The notes: a model not told the origin generated them from the sequence alone. A stretch of DNA of 64,000 nt from Benzoatithermus flavus (GCF_037908215.1 NZ_JBBLZC010000001.1:1-64000); one strand, 5' to 3'; numbered from the stretch's first letter, positions 25,168-34,429 are shown. Program-made: numbers and translations.

Positions 25168-26115
25168 TCAGATGGCGACGAGTTCGGATGCGGCAGCAAC
25201 ACCCCGAGCGAGCTGCGCGTTCCGGGCTGCGCGCAGTCGGGCGAAGTCGGCCCCGGCATGGTAGGAGGAGCGGGTCAAGGGCGAGGCCGAGACCATGAGG
25301 AAGCCTTTGGCGCGCGCGGCACGGGCGTAAGACTCGAACTCGGCGGGCTCGACGAAGCGCTCGACCCGGTGGTGGCGCGGCGTCGGCTGGAGATACTGGC
25401 CGATGGTGAGGAAATCGATCTCGGCCGAGCGCATGTCGTCCATCACCTGCAGGACCTCGCGCTTCTCCTCGCCCAGGCCTACCATGATCCCGGACTTGGT
25501 GAAGATCGAGGGGTCCAGCTCCTTCACCTTCTGCAAGAGGCGCAAGGAGTGGAAGTAGCGCGCCCCCGGCCGCACGCCGCGATAGAGCCGCGGCACGGTC
25601 TCGAGATTGTGGTTGTAGACGTCGGGCCTGGCGGCGACGACCGCCTCGACCGCACCGGGCTTCCTGAGGAAGTCGGGGGTCAGAATCTCGATCGTGGTCT
25701 CCGGCCGCGCCTTGCGGATCGCCTCGATGCAGCGCACGAACTGATGCGCCCCGCCGTCGGGGAGGTCATCGCGATCCACCGAGGTGATGACCACGTGCTC
25801 GAGGCCCATCGTCACCACGACCTCGGCCAGATGCCGCGGCTCGTCGGGATCGACAGGCTTCGGCATCCCGGTCTTGACGTTGCAGAAGGCGCAGGCCCGC
25901 GTGCAGGTGTCGCCCAGGATCATCACCGTCGCGTGCTTCTGGTGCCAGCACTCGCCGATGTTGGGGCAGGCCGCCTCCTCGCAGACCGTGTGCAGCCGTT
26001 TCTCGCGCAGGAGCGCCCTCGTCTCGTGGTAGCCGGTCGAGGTCGGGGCCTTGACCCGGATCCAGGCGGGCTTCCGGGGCAGGCTCTTGCGGTCGAGGAC
26101 GGTGATCGTGGTCAT
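25168..26115 (-). CDS. lipA: Lipoyl synthase LipA
   Basis: 315 aa from the ATG at 26115; a longer start at 26151 would overlap lpd. Radical SAM enzyme with the auxiliary cluster cysteines C45, C50, C56 (CEEAACPNIGEC) and the SAM cluster CxxxCxxC at C71, C75, C78 (CTRACAFC), plus the C-terminal ASPLTRSSYHAG whose serine ligates the auxiliary cluster. Inserts two sulfurs into octanoyl-lipoyl domains, which the linked pdhB and pdhC products carry. 4 bp after lpd. Confidence 0.97.
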   Translation of the reverse strand: MTTITVLDRKSLPRKPAWIRVKAPTSTGYHETRALLREKRLHTVCEEAACPNIGECWHQKHATVMILGDTCTRACAFCNVKTGMPKPVDPDEPRHLAEVVVTMGLEHVVITSVDRDDLPDGGAHQFVRCIEAIRKARPETTIEILTPDFLRKPGAVEAVVAARPDVYNHNLETVPRLYRGVRPGARYFHSLRLLQKVKELDPSIFTKSGIMVGLGEEKREVLQVMDDMRSAEIDFLTIGQYLQPTPRHHRVERFVEPAEFESYARAARAKGFLMVSASPLTRSSYHAGADFARLRAARNAQLARGVAAASELVAI

Positions 26116-26119
26116 GGGC

Positions 26120-27517
26120 TCAGAAGTGGATGGCTCGGCCGTAGGCGTCAAGCGCCGCCTCGTGCATCATCTCGGACAGGGTCGGGTGCGGGTAGACGGT
26201 GTGGAAGATGTCTTCCTCGGTCGCCTCCATGGTCCGAGCCAGAACGTAGCCCTGGATCAGCTCGGTGACCTCCGCGCCGATCATGTGAGCGCCCAGAAGC
26301 TCGCCCGTCCTGGCGTCGAACACGGTCTTGACCATGCCCTCGGGCTCGCCGAGCGCTATCGCCTTGCCGTTGCCGATGAACGGGAACCTGCCGACCTTGA
26401 CCTGGTAGCCCGCCTCCTTCGCCGCCTGCTCGGTCAGGCCCACGCTCGCGACCTGCGGCGTGCAGTAGGTACAGCCCGGGATCTTGGAGATGTCGAGCGG
26501 ATGCACACCCTCGACCCCTGCGATTTTCTCGACGCACACCACGCCCTCGTGGCTGGCCTTGTGCGCGAGCCAGGGTGGGCCGGTCACGTCGCCGATGGCA
26601 TAGACACCGGGCTCGCCGGTGCGGCCCCAAGGGTCGACCTTGATGCGGCCGCGCTCGATCTCGACGCCCGTGCCTTCGAGGCCGATATCCTCGATGTTGT
26701 GGACGATGCCCACCGCCATGATCACGCGCTCGACCGTGAGCTTCTCGCTCTTGCCGTTGCTCTCGATCGTGGCCGTGACGCTGTTCTCTCCTTTGTCGAG
26801 CGCCGTCACCGTGGCGTTGGTGCGGATCTTCATGCCGCGCTTCTCGAAGGCTTTGTGGGCGAAGGCCGAGATCTCCTCGTCCTCGACGGGGAGGATGCGC
26901 GGCAGGACCTCGACCACCGTGACCTCGGCGTTCATCGAGCGGTAGAAACTCGCGAACTCGATGCCGATCGCGCCCGAGCCGACGACGAGGAGCGACTTCG
27001 GCATGGTCTCCGGGACCATGGCCTCCTTGTAGGTCCAGACCAATTTGCCGTCGGCCTCGAGGCCCTTGAGCTGGCGCGCACGCGCGCCCGTGGCGAGCAC
27101 GATGTGCTCGGCTTGAAGTGTCTCGTCGCCGCCCTTGTTGAGCCTGACGGCGAGCCTGCCCTTGCCGGCGAGCCGGCCGTGGCCGTCGAACACCGTGACC
27201 TTGTTCTTCCTGAGGAGATGACCGACGCCGCGGTTGAGCTGCTGTGCCACCGCGCGGCTGCGCTTGACCACGGCCGCCCCGTCGAAGCGAGGATTGTCGG
27301 CGGCGAGACCGTAGCTGCCGGCATGGCGGATCAGCTCGAGCACCTCGGCCGAACGCAGGAGAGCCTTGGTCGGGATGCAGCCCCAGTTCAGGCAGATGCC
27401 GCCCAGATGCTCGCGCTCGACCAGAGCCGTCTTCATGCCGAGCTGGGCGGCGCGGATCGCCGCCACGTACCCGCCGGGACCACCGCCCACGACGACCAGA
27501 TCGAAGCTCTGTGCCAC
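26120..27517 (-). CDS. lpdA: Dihydrolipoyl dehydrogenase (E3)
   Basis: 465 aa with a GTG start at 27517 behind GGGGGAGGAAA. FAD-binding GGGPGGYVAAIRAAQLG (11-27), redox-active C42/C47 in GGICLNWGCIPT, NAD-binding VVGSGAIGIEFASFY, and the C-terminal HPTLSEMMHEAALDA with the catalytic His-Glu pair. E3 of the 2-oxoacid dehydrogenase complexes. It heads lpd-lipA-coq10 and is separated from pdhABC by 2.5 kb of opposite-strand DNA. Confidence 0.97.
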   Translation of the reverse strand: MAQSFDLVVVGGGPGGYVAAIRAAQLGMKTALVEREHLGGICLNWGCIPTKALLRSAEVLELIRHAGSYGLAADNPRFDGAAVVKRSRAVAQQLNRGVGHLLRKNKVTVFDGHGRLAGKGRLAVRLNKGGDETLQAEHIVLATGARARQLKGLEADGKLVWTYKEAMVPETMPKSLLVVGSGAIGIEFASFYRSMNAEVTVVEVLPRILPVEDEEISAFAHKAFEKRGMKIRTNATVTALDKGENSVTATIESNGKSEKLTVERVIMAVGIVHNIEDIGLEGTGVEIERGRIKVDPWGRTGEPGVYAIGDVTGPPWLAHKASHEGVVCVEKIAGVEGVHPLDISKIPGCTYCTPQVASVGLTEQAAKEAGYQVKVGRFPFIGNGKAIALGEPEGMVKTVFDARTGELLGAHMIGAEVTELIQGYVLARTMEATEEDIFHTVYPHPTLSEMMHEAALDAYGRAIHF

Positions 27518-28031
27518 GGGTTTCCTCCCCCTCTCCTTGCGGCAGGCAGACCTGCCAGCAGCCGGTTGTCCGATCGAGGCGTCCTTGTCAACGTTCGAGG
27601 GTGGCGAAGGTGGCGCGAAAGCCGGGCAAAGCCCGGTCAATCCACCAACACTCGACGGCTTAGCCATTGATCCGACGGAGCTTTCTGAAATCGTTCGTGC
27701 AAATTCGCAATGCATCGATCGCCCATTCCTGCGCGGCGGCCGGAGTCGAGTCGATAAGGAAGATTATCCTAGAACATTCATCGCATCGAGCCACACGGAA
27801 CGGCTACGGCGTCGCGCTCGGCGGCAGCCGATCCGGGGCGAGGCCCTGGTCGAGGTCGCAAGAGCAGGCTTCCGGCAAGGCGGCGGGCTTCGGACCCGCC
27901 TTGCGACCCGCATGCCCAGCCGCCGTGTATGCTCATCGACGGCCGAGCACGCAACGCGATGCCTTGCCGGGCGTTGATTTCGATGCGAGCGGCGCTCTGC
28001 CGGCGTGACGGAGAGAACGGGGAAGACGTCC
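27518..28031. other. 514-bp gap upstream of lpd
   Basis: No gene that I can support. On the minus strand TTGACA (27591-27586) is followed after 17 bp by CAACCG, a weak candidate lpd promoter. CCGGGC-AAA-GCCCGG (27622-27636) is a small hairpin without a T-run. Local base composition drops around 27680-27790 compared with neighbouring genes. The open frames through 27700-28000 lack family resemblance and start signals. Confidence 0.4.
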
Positions 28032-28907
28032 ATGGCCGAGCTGGTGACGTCGTTCGACGTGATGGTGCCGATCATCCGGCGGATCGAGCTCGGCCGGTCC
28101 CGGCTGTGGCTCGGGCGCGGCTGGCGCGATCTCGTGGCAGCCGCGGCGGCCAGCCTGACGCGTTCGGCGCCGTCTTCGCCCTTTCGGGCTGGGCGCTCAC
28201 CTTCGGGTTGTGGCGGGGCGGCTTCCTCCATCCGGTCCCGCCGCTGGCGACGGGGTTCATGATCGTGGGCCCGATCCTCGCCGTCGCGTTCTACGAGGTC
28301 GGCTGCGGCTCGCCGCGGGCGAGCGGGTGAGCTTCGCCACGGCGTTCGCCGTGTTCCGGTGCAGTCCGCGGCAGATCGCGGCGATGGGCTTCATCCTGCT
28401 GCTCGTGCTCTCATCCGGCTCGGGATCGCGGCCATGATCTGCATGCTCTACCGGCGGGGCCCGACCCCGCCCTCGTTCGAGGAGCTCGTGGTCAACACCT
28501 TCCTGCGGCCGGCGAGTCTGCCCTTCCTGATCGTGGGTGTGGGTGCAGGCGGGCTGTTCGCTCCGTTCGCCTTCTCGATCGGCACCGTCTCCATCCCGAT
28601 GCCGGCGGACCGGCCCAAGGTGGACACGATTACGGCCATCGTCACGAGCGGGCGCGCGGTGCAGGACAATCCGGGACCGATGCCGCTCTGGGCGGTGCTG
28701 GTCGTGGCCATCACCGGGCTCGGGCCCGCCACCGCCCATCTCGGCCTCGCCATCGTGACGGTGCCGGTGATCGGCCACGCCACCTGGCACGCCTGTCGCG
28801 ATCTGGTGCCCGATCCCGCGCCGGCCGAGCTCGGCCATGCCCCGACCGCGGCCGTTCCGCCGGAGCCGGCCGGAGCACCTTCCGCCGGCGAGCCACGGGC
28901 GCGCTGA
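28032..28907 (+). pseudogene. DUF2189-like integral membrane protein, broken by three frameshifts
   Basis: Begins MAELVTSFDVMVPIIRRIELG and can only be read through by changing frame near 28160, near 28300 and near 28408. Pieced together it gives GWRDLVAAAAASLT / FGAVFALSGWALTFGLW, PPLATGFMIVGPILAVAFYEV / LAAGERVSFATAFAVF, then IRLGIAAMICMLYRRGPTPP through a 28907 stop. The order of segments, GP(I)LAVAFYE, and the closing NPGPMPLWAVLVVAITG...VPVIGHATWH match the DUF2189 family as I know it. Three shifts in 250 bp point to decay, though clustered sequencing errors cannot be excluded. The 3' part stays open for 500 bp, so the lesion may be recent. Confidence 0.7.
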
Positions 28908-28958
28908 CGTGGCCGCCCGCGTTTCCTCGCGGCCGCGCTTCCAAAGCCGGAGGCGGGC

Positions 28959-29930
28959 ATGACGGCAAAGGCGGGATCGAGGAAGGTCGTCTATGCCGCC
29001 CTCCTCGGCAATCTCCTGATCGCGCTCACCAAGCTCGGAGCGGCGGCCTTCACCGGCAGCTCGGCCATGCTGAGCGAGGGCGTGCATTCGCTCGTGGATA
29101 CCGGCAACGAGCTCCTGCTCCTTCACGGACTGAAGCGCGCGGCGCGCCCGCCGGACCGTACGCACCCGCTGGGCCACGGGCGCGAGATCTATTTCTGGTG
29201 CTTCATCGTCGCGCTCCTCGTGTTCGCGCTGGGGGCGGGAGTCTCGTTCTACGAGGGCGTGGCGCACATCCGCCGACCCGAGCCGATCGAGAACGGCACC
29301 GCGAACTACGTCGTCCTCGGCCTCTCGTTCCTGTTCGAGGGCGGGTCGTGGTGGACGGCGTTCAAGGAGCTGCGTGCGACCAAGGGCCGGCTCGGCTACA
29401 TCGCCGCCGTGCGCCAGAGCAAAGACCCCACGACCTTCACCGTGCTGCTCGAGGACAGCGCGGCGCTTCTCGGCCTCGGCATCGCGCTCGCCGGCATCGC
29501 GACAGCACAGGCGTTCGACGCACCCGTGCTCGACGGGACCGCCTCGCTCGGGATCGGGCTCGTGCTGGCGGCGACGGCGCTGTTCCTCGCCCGCGAGAGC
29601 AAGGGTCTCCTCATCGGCGAGCCGGCCCGCCCCGAGCTGCAGGCGGCCGTGCTGCGGATCGCGGGCGAGGACCCGGCGGTGCAGCGCGCCAACGGCGTGA
29701 TCACGGTGCATCTCGGCCCGGACCAGATCGTGGCGGCGCTCAGCCTCGAGTTCGAGGACCGGCTGACGAGTCCCGAGATCGAGGCCTGCGTGACCCGGAT
29801 CGAGGAGCGGATCCGCAAGGCGCATCCCGAGATCACGGTCCTGTTCGTCAAGCCGCAGATCGCGGGCACATGGGAGCGGCGCCGGCGACGCATCGAGGGG
29901 GCGGTCGACGATCCGGCGGCCGCGGGCTGA
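28959..29930 (+). CDS. Cation diffusion facilitator (CDF) family transporter
   Basis: 323 aa, about six TM helices. TM2 carries the metal-site GVHSLVDTGNE (H43, D47), followed by the HPLGHGRE cytoplasmic loop. The TM5 region reads LLEDSAALLG, as in the SLC30A9-like branch rather than the usual HxxxD. Soluble C-terminal domain from about 215, then an Arg-rich tail. Exports Zn2+ or similar divalent metal ions by proton exchange. It sits on the opposite strand between pdhC and lpd, together with the pseudogene, as an insertion in a conserved metabolic block. Confidence 0.88.
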   Translation: MTAKAGSRKVVYAALLGNLLIALTKLGAAAFTGSSAMLSEGVHSLVDTGNELLLLHGLKRAARPPDRTHPLGHGREIYFWCFIVALLVFALGAGVSFYEGVAHIRRPEPIENGTANYVVLGLSFLFEGGSWWTAFKELRATKGRLGYIAAVRQSKDPTTFTVLLEDSAALLGLGIALAGIATAQAFDAPVLDGTASLGIGLVLAATALFLARESKGLLIGEPARPELQAAVLRIAGEDPAVQRANGVITVHLGPDQIVAALSLEFEDRLTSPEIEACVTRIEERIRKAHPEITVLFVKPQIAGTWERRRRRIEGAVDDPAAAG

Positions 29931-30032
29931 GGCGACCCGTTGGCCGACGCATGCCCCCTCCCCCCGCGGCAAGGCAGAGGAAGGGCCGGCCTGCGCCCCA
30001 GGCTCCACGGGCCGGGCGGCGCGGGCTCGCGA

Positions 30033-31373
30033 TCAGAGGAGAAGGGCCAGCGGATCCTCGATCAGCTTCTTGAACTCGGCCAGGAACTGGGCGCCCAAGG
30101 CGCCGTCGACCACGCGATGGTCGACCGAGAGCGTCACGGTCATGACGGTCGCGATCTGGAGCGAATCGTTCCTGACCACGGGCCGCTTCTCGCCGGCACC
30201 CACGGCCAGAATGCAGGCCTGGGGCGGGTTGATGACGGCCTGGAAGTCCTTGATGCCGTACATGCCGAGATTGCTGATCGAGAAGCCGCCGCCCTGGAAC
30301 TCTTCGGGCTTGAGCTTGCCCTCCTTGGCACGCTTGGCGAGATCCTTCATCTCGTTCGAGATGGTGGAAAGACCCTTCTGATCGGCCTTCCGGACGATCG
30401 GCGTGATCAGCCCGCCCTCGATCGCGACCGCCACCGAGATGTCGATGTCCTTGTACTGGTAGACTTTGTCACCGCCCCAGGATGCGTTCACCCCCGGCAC
30501 CTTGCGCATGGCGAGGGCCACGGCCTTGATGACGAAGTCGTTGACCGAGAGCTTGTAGTCCGCGCCCTCGCGGGCGTTGAGCTGGGTGCGCATGGCAAGG
30601 AGCGCATCGAGCTCGCAGTCGATCGCCAGGTAGAAATGCGGGATGTCGCGCTTCGCCTCGGTGAGGCGCCGGGCGATGACCTTCCGCATGTTGGAGAGCG
30701 GGATCTCCTCGAAGGCAGCGCCGGGAATCGGACCCGGGGCGGCGGCCGGCGCTGGCGCCGGTGCGGCGGGAGCGGGCGCCGGCGCGGGCCGCGCCTCGGG
30801 CGCTGCGGCGACAGGACGAGGCGCCTTCATGGCGGCCTCGACGTCGGCCTTGACGATGCGGCCATGCGGCCCGGTGCCCTTCACCTGCCGCAGGTCGAGC
30901 CCGGCCTCGCGGGCGAGGCGCTTCGCGAGCGGGCTCGCGAAAATGCGCCCGCCGGCCTCGGCCGCCTCGGCGCGGCCGGCTTCCGGCTTCGCCGGCTCGC
31001 GGGGCGCTCCGCCCGGCGCCGGGGGCGGTGCGGCGGGCTGCCGTGCCGCCTCGGCCCGGGCGGGCCCGGCCTCGCCATCGGCCTTGCCGGCGGCGGGTGC
31101 CGCTGCCCCCTCGAGCGCACTTTCGTCCTCGCCCTCCTCGAGGAGGAGTGCGATCGGCTCGTTGACCTTCACCCCTTCGGTCCCGGCCGGGACCAGGATC
31201 TTGCCCAAGGTGCCCTCGTCGACCGCCTCGACCTCCATCGTCGCCTTGTCGGTCTCGATCTCGGCGATCACGTCGCCCGCCTTGACCGGATCGCCCTCGT
31301 TCTTCACCCAGCGCGCCAGGTTGCCCTCGGTCATGGTCGGCGACAAAGCCGGCATCAGGATCTTGATCGGCAT
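30033..31373 (-). CDS. pdhC: Pyruvate dehydrogenase E2, dihydrolipoyl acetyltransferase
   Basis: 446 aa after GGGGGAGGAAAC. N-terminal lipoyl domain (about 1-78) with lipoyl-lysine K43 in ETDKATM, Ala/Pro-rich linker, E3/E1-binding domain IFASPLAKRLAREAGLDLRQVKGTGPHGRI, second Ala/Pro linker, and the catalytic domain with the C-terminal SVDHRVVDGA active-site motif. Transfers acetyl to CoA in the PDH complex core. The lipoyl-domain DNA (31177-31357) is identical to that in pdhB. 22 bp from pdhB. Confidence 0.96.
   Translation of the reverse strand: MPIKILMPALSPTMTEGNLARWVKNEGDPVKAGDVIAEIETDKATMEVEAVDEGTLGKILVPAGTEGVKVNEPIALLLEEGEDESALEGAAAPAAGKADGEAGPARAEAARQPAAPPPAPGGAPREPAKPEAGRAEAAEAGGRIFASPLAKRLAREAGLDLRQVKGTGPHGRIVKADVEAAMKAPRPVAAAPEARPAPAPAPAAPAPAPAAAPGPIPGAAFEEIPLSNMRKVIARRLTEAKRDIPHFYLAIDCELDALLAMRTQLNAREGADYKLSVNDFVIKAVALAMRKVPGVNASWGGDKVYQYKDIDISVAVAIEGGLITPIVRKADQKGLSTISNEMKDLAKRAKEGKLKPEEFQGGGFSISNLGMYGIKDFQAVINPPQACILAVGAGEKRPVVRNDSLQIATVMTVTLSVDHRVVDGALGAQFLAEFKKLIEDPLALLL
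31177..31357. repeat. 181-bp direct repeat, copy in pdhC
   Basis: Base-for-base identical to 32615-32795 in pdhB, covering most of both lipoyl domains including the lipoyl-lysine codon. The match stops abruptly at both ends. Confidence 0.93.
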
Positions 31374-31395
31374 GTTTCCTCCCCCTGGGCCGGCG

Positions 31396-32811
31396 TCAGG
31401 AGCGGTAGCAGACGGCTTTCGCCGCCGCCACGACGTCGTCCACCTGCGGCAGGGCCAGACGCTCGAGGTTGGCGGCATAAGGCATCGGCACGTCCTTGCC
31501 GGTGACCCGCACCACGGGCGCGTCCAGCCAGTCGAAGGCCTGCTCCATCATGATGGCCGCGATCTCGGCGCCGAAGCCGCACTGCGGCCAGCCCTCCTCG
31601 ACCGAGACGATGCGGTTGGTCTTCTTGACCGATTCCACGATGGTCTCGACGTCGAGCGGGCGCAGCGTCCTGAGATCGATCACCTCGGCCTCGATGCCCT
31701 CCTCGGCGAGCTTCTCGGCCGCCTTCAGCGCGCGATCGACCATGAGGGAGAAGGCGGTGATGGTGACGTGGCTGCCCTCGCGCAGGATGCTGGCCTTGCC
31801 GATCGGCAGCACGAAGTCGTCGAGCTTCGGCACGTCGAAGCTCTGGCCGTAGAGCACCTCGTTCTCGAGGAACACGACCGGGTTGGGGTCGCGGATCGCG
31901 GCCTTGAGCAGGCCCTTGGCGTCGGCGGCACTGTAGGGGGCGATCACCTTGAGGCCGGGGCAGTGCGCGTACCAGGAGCCATATTCCTGGCTGTGCTGGG
32001 CGGCGACGCGCGCGGCGGCGCCGTTGGGCCCGCGGAACACGATCGGGCAGCCGATCTCGCCGCCGGCCATGTAGCGGGTCTTCGCGGCCGAGTTGATGAT
32101 GTGGTCGATCGCCTGCATGGCGAAGTTCCACGTCATGAACTCGACGATGGGCTTGAGGCCCGCCATGGCGGCGCCCACGCCGAGGCCGGCGAAGCCGTAC
32201 TCCGTGATCGGCGTGTCGATCACGCGCCTGGGGCCGAACTCGTCGAGCAGGCCCTGGCTGACCTTGTAGGCACCTTGATACTCCGCGACCTCCTCGCCCA
32301 TGAGGAACACGTCGGGATCGCGGCGCATCTCCTCGGCCATGGCATCGCGCAGGGCCTCGCGCACGGTCTGGCGCACCATCTCGGTACCGGTCGGGATCTC
32401 GGGCTCGCGGGCGCGGCGCACCTTCTGCGGCATCGCCGGGCTCTCGGCCGCAGGCTTCTTCTCGCCCATGGCGGTGTCGGCGTCGGGCTTGCGGATGGCG
32501 GCACCCTGCTCCACCTGGGTCGCAGCCTCCCTGGCCGGAACGGCCTGATCGAGGGCGCTTTCGTCCTCGCCCTCGGCGAGCAGCATGGCGATCGGCGTGT
32601 TGACGGCGACACCCTCGGTCCCGGCCGGGACCAGGATCTTGCCCAAGGTGCCCTCGTCGACCGCCTCGACCTCCATCGTCGCCTTGTCGGTCTCGATCTC
32701 GGCGATCACGTCGCCCGCCTTGACCGGATCGCCCTCGTTCTTCACCCAGCGCGCCAGGTTGCCCTCGGTCATGGTCGGCGACAAAGCCGGCATCAAAATC
32801 GGGGTCGGCAT
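31396..32811 (-). CDS. pdhB: Pyruvate dehydrogenase E1 beta subunit with N-terminal lipoyl domain
   Basis: 471 aa. Lipoyl domain (about 1-78, K43), a linker, then the transketolase-like beta subunit from about residue 145 (REALRDAMAEEMRRDPDVFLMGEEVAEYQGAYKVSQGL) with TPITEYGFAGLGVGAAMAGLKPIVEFM, and the transketolase C-domain ending in VTGKDVPMPYAANLE. Lipoyl-bearing E1 beta is an alphaproteobacterial trait. Forms the alpha2beta2 E1 with PdhA. 22 bp before pdhC, 77 bp after pdhA. Confidence 0.96.
   Translation of the reverse strand: MPTPILMPALSPTMTEGNLARWVKNEGDPVKAGDVIAEIETDKATMEVEAVDEGTLGKILVPAGTEGVAVNTPIAMLLAEGEDESALDQAVPAREAATQVEQGAAIRKPDADTAMGEKKPAAESPAMPQKVRRAREPEIPTGTEMVRQTVREALRDAMAEEMRRDPDVFLMGEEVAEYQGAYKVSQGLLDEFGPRRVIDTPITEYGFAGLGVGAAMAGLKPIVEFMTWNFAMQAIDHIINSAAKTRYMAGGEIGCPIVFRGPNGAAARVAAQHSQEYGSWYAHCPGLKVIAPYSAADAKGLLKAAIRDPNPVVFLENEVLYGQSFDVPKLDDFVLPIGKASILREGSHVTITAFSLMVDRALKAAEKLAEEGIEAEVIDLRTLRPLDVETIVESVKKTNRIVSVEEGWPQCGFGAEIAAIMMEQAFDWLDAPVVRVTGKDVPMPYAANLERLALPQVDDVVAAAKAVCYRS
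32615..32795. repeat. 181-bp direct repeat, copy in pdhB
   Basis: Identical to 31177-31357. Beyond the edges the two lipoyl-coding stretches differ within one to three bases. Confidence 0.93.
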
Positions 32812-32888
32812 TCTCGTCTCCCTGTCGGCGCAGCCAGCCTTCCATCCGACGGAGCCGGCCGCCCGCATCCTCGTCTTCGTCGCTGCCC

Positions 32889-33908
32889 TCAGGCTTCCAC
32901 CAGCACGTCCGTCCAGAGCTCGGCCGGATCGGGCTCGGGGCTGTCCTGGGCGAAGCGCGCGGCCTCGTTGACGATGTCGCGGATCTCCTTGTCGATCCGC
33001 TTGAACGCGTCCTCCTGGGCGAGCCCGTGCTCGGCCATGACCCGGCGCAGATTCTCGATCGGATCGTGGCGCTCCCGCATCTCCTGCACCTCCTCCTTGG
33101 TGCGGTACTTGGCGGGATCCGACATGGAGTGGCCGCGATAGCGGTAGGTCATGGCCTCGAGGATGACGGGGCCCTGACCGTTGCGGACCTGCTCGACGAG
33201 CTCTTGTGCCTTGGCGTGGACGGCGATCACATCCATGCCATCGACCTGGTGGCCGGGAATGCCGTAAGCCTCACCGCGGTCGCACAAGCGCCTGCCGGCG
33301 GCCGCGCGTGCCTGGGCCGTGCCCATGGCGTAGCGATTGTTCTCGATGACGTAGAGCACCGGCAGCTTCCAGAGCGCTGCCATGTTGAAGCTCTCGTAGA
33401 CCTGACCCTGGTTCACCGCCCCGTCGCCCATGTAGGCGACGCAGATGCCGCCGTCGCCGCGGTACCGATGCGCGAAGGCGAGGCCGGTGCCGAGCGGGAT
33501 CTGGGCGCCGACGATGCCGTGGCCGCCGTAGAAGCCCTGGGCAGGAGCGAACATGTGCATCGAGCCGCCCTTGCCCTTGGAGTAGCCCGTGACCCGGCCG
33601 GTGAGCTCGGCCATGACCCGCCTCGGGTCCATGCCGCAGACCAGCATGTGGCCGTGGTCGCGGTAGCCGGTGATGACGCTGTCGCCTTGCTTCAGCGCGT
33701 GCTGGATGCCGACCGCGACGGCCTCTTGGCCGATATAGAGATGGCAGAAGCCGCCGATCAGACCCATGCCGTAGAGCTGGCCGGCCTTCTCCTCGAAGCG
33801 GCGGATCAGCAGCATCTCGCGATAATAGCCGAGCAGCTCGTCGGCGCTGGGCAGGGGTGCCGCACCCTTGTCCTGATCGACGGCCTTCGCGGACGTTCGT
33901 GCTGCCAT
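32889..33908 (-). CDS. pdhA: Pyruvate dehydrogenase E1 alpha subunit
   Basis: 339 aa from ATG 33908, preceded by GGGAGGAGAGGG. The thiamine-diphosphate motif GDGAVNQGQVYESFNMAALWKLPVLYVIENN is intact, as are the FCHLYIGQEAV strand and the phosphorylation-loop-like YRYRGHSMSDP. Decarboxylates pyruvate with PdhB and hands the acetyl to PdhC. First gene of pdhABC; the 160 bp upstream (33909-34068) probably contain its promoter, but I see no good -35/-10 pair. Confidence 0.96.
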   Translation of the reverse strand: MAARTSAKAVDQDKGAAPLPSADELLGYYREMLLIRRFEEKAGQLYGMGLIGGFCHLYIGQEAVAVGIQHALKQGDSVITGYRDHGHMLVCGMDPRRVMAELTGRVTGYSKGKGGSMHMFAPAQGFYGGHGIVGAQIPLGTGLAFAHRYRGDGGICVAYMGDGAVNQGQVYESFNMAALWKLPVLYVIENNRYAMGTAQARAAAGRRLCDRGEAYGIPGHQVDGMDVIAVHAKAQELVEQVRNGQGPVILEAMTYRYRGHSMSDPAKYRTKEEVQEMRERHDPIENLRRVMAEHGLAQEDAFKRIDKEIRDIVNEAARFAQDSPEPDPAELWTDVLVEA

Positions 33909-34068
33909 CGGGCCCTCTCCTCCCTTGTCCGTTCGCGCGCTGCGATGCAGCGCAAGCGACGCCACCGACCGACGGAGGCGCCGTTTCCTGGCCTCGCTTG
34001 CTGTTTACACGCTTTTCCCGCAGCGCCAAGCACGGCGCCTGCACGGCCACGCCCGCCTAATGCAGAGG

Positions 34069-34410
34069 TCAGCCGGAAGTTCCCGGCTGCTTGTCGTCGT
34101 GGCGCAGGATGATGACCTCATTGGGCTTCACGTAACCGAGCTTCCTCAGTTCCTCCTCGAGGAGGTCGCGGTCGATCGAGTCCTGCTGGAAGGCCTGGAT
34201 CTGGCGCTGAAGCTCGGCGCGCTCCGCCCGGAGCTTCGCGAGCTCCTGGCGCGCCGCCTCGAGATCGCGGCTCGTGTCGATCCAGGCCAGAAGGCCGCGA
34301 TGACCGTGCAGCGCGTGGTAGCCGAAATAGACGAGGACGGCCGTGACCAGGACGGCGAGCCAGCGGCCCCTGAGCTGGTGCTTCAGCACCTCGAGCAGTG
34401 TCGCGACCAT
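34069..34410 (-). CDS. ftsB: FtsB/DivIC family septum formation initiator protein
   Basis: 113 aa. One TM near the N-terminus (WLAVLVTAVLVYFGYHAL, about 17-34), a coiled coil (LEAARQELAKLRAERAELQRQI, about 50-72), then DLLEEELRKLGYVKPNEVIIL, the characteristic C-terminal FtsB/DivIC segment. Bitopic divisome protein bridging FtsL and FtsQ. 19 bp downstream of eno, as in most Proteobacteria. Confidence 0.9.
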   Translation of the reverse strand: MVATLLEVLKHQLRGRWLAVLVTAVLVYFGYHALHGHRGLLAWIDTSRDLEAARQELAKLRAERAELQRQIQAFQQDSIDRDLLEEELRKLGYVKPNEVIILRHDDKQPGTSG

Positions 34411-34429
34411 CCTCCTCCTTCCGGCGTCC

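Noticed and set aside
27622..27636. Terminator hairpin CCGGGC-AAA-GCCCGG in the lpd upstream gap
   Set aside because: No T-run on either strand.
27764..28231. 155-codon minus-strand frame in the lpd upstream region as a gene
   Set aside because: Arg-rich low-complexity translation with no homology I recognise; it is antisense to the DUF2189-like pseudogene.
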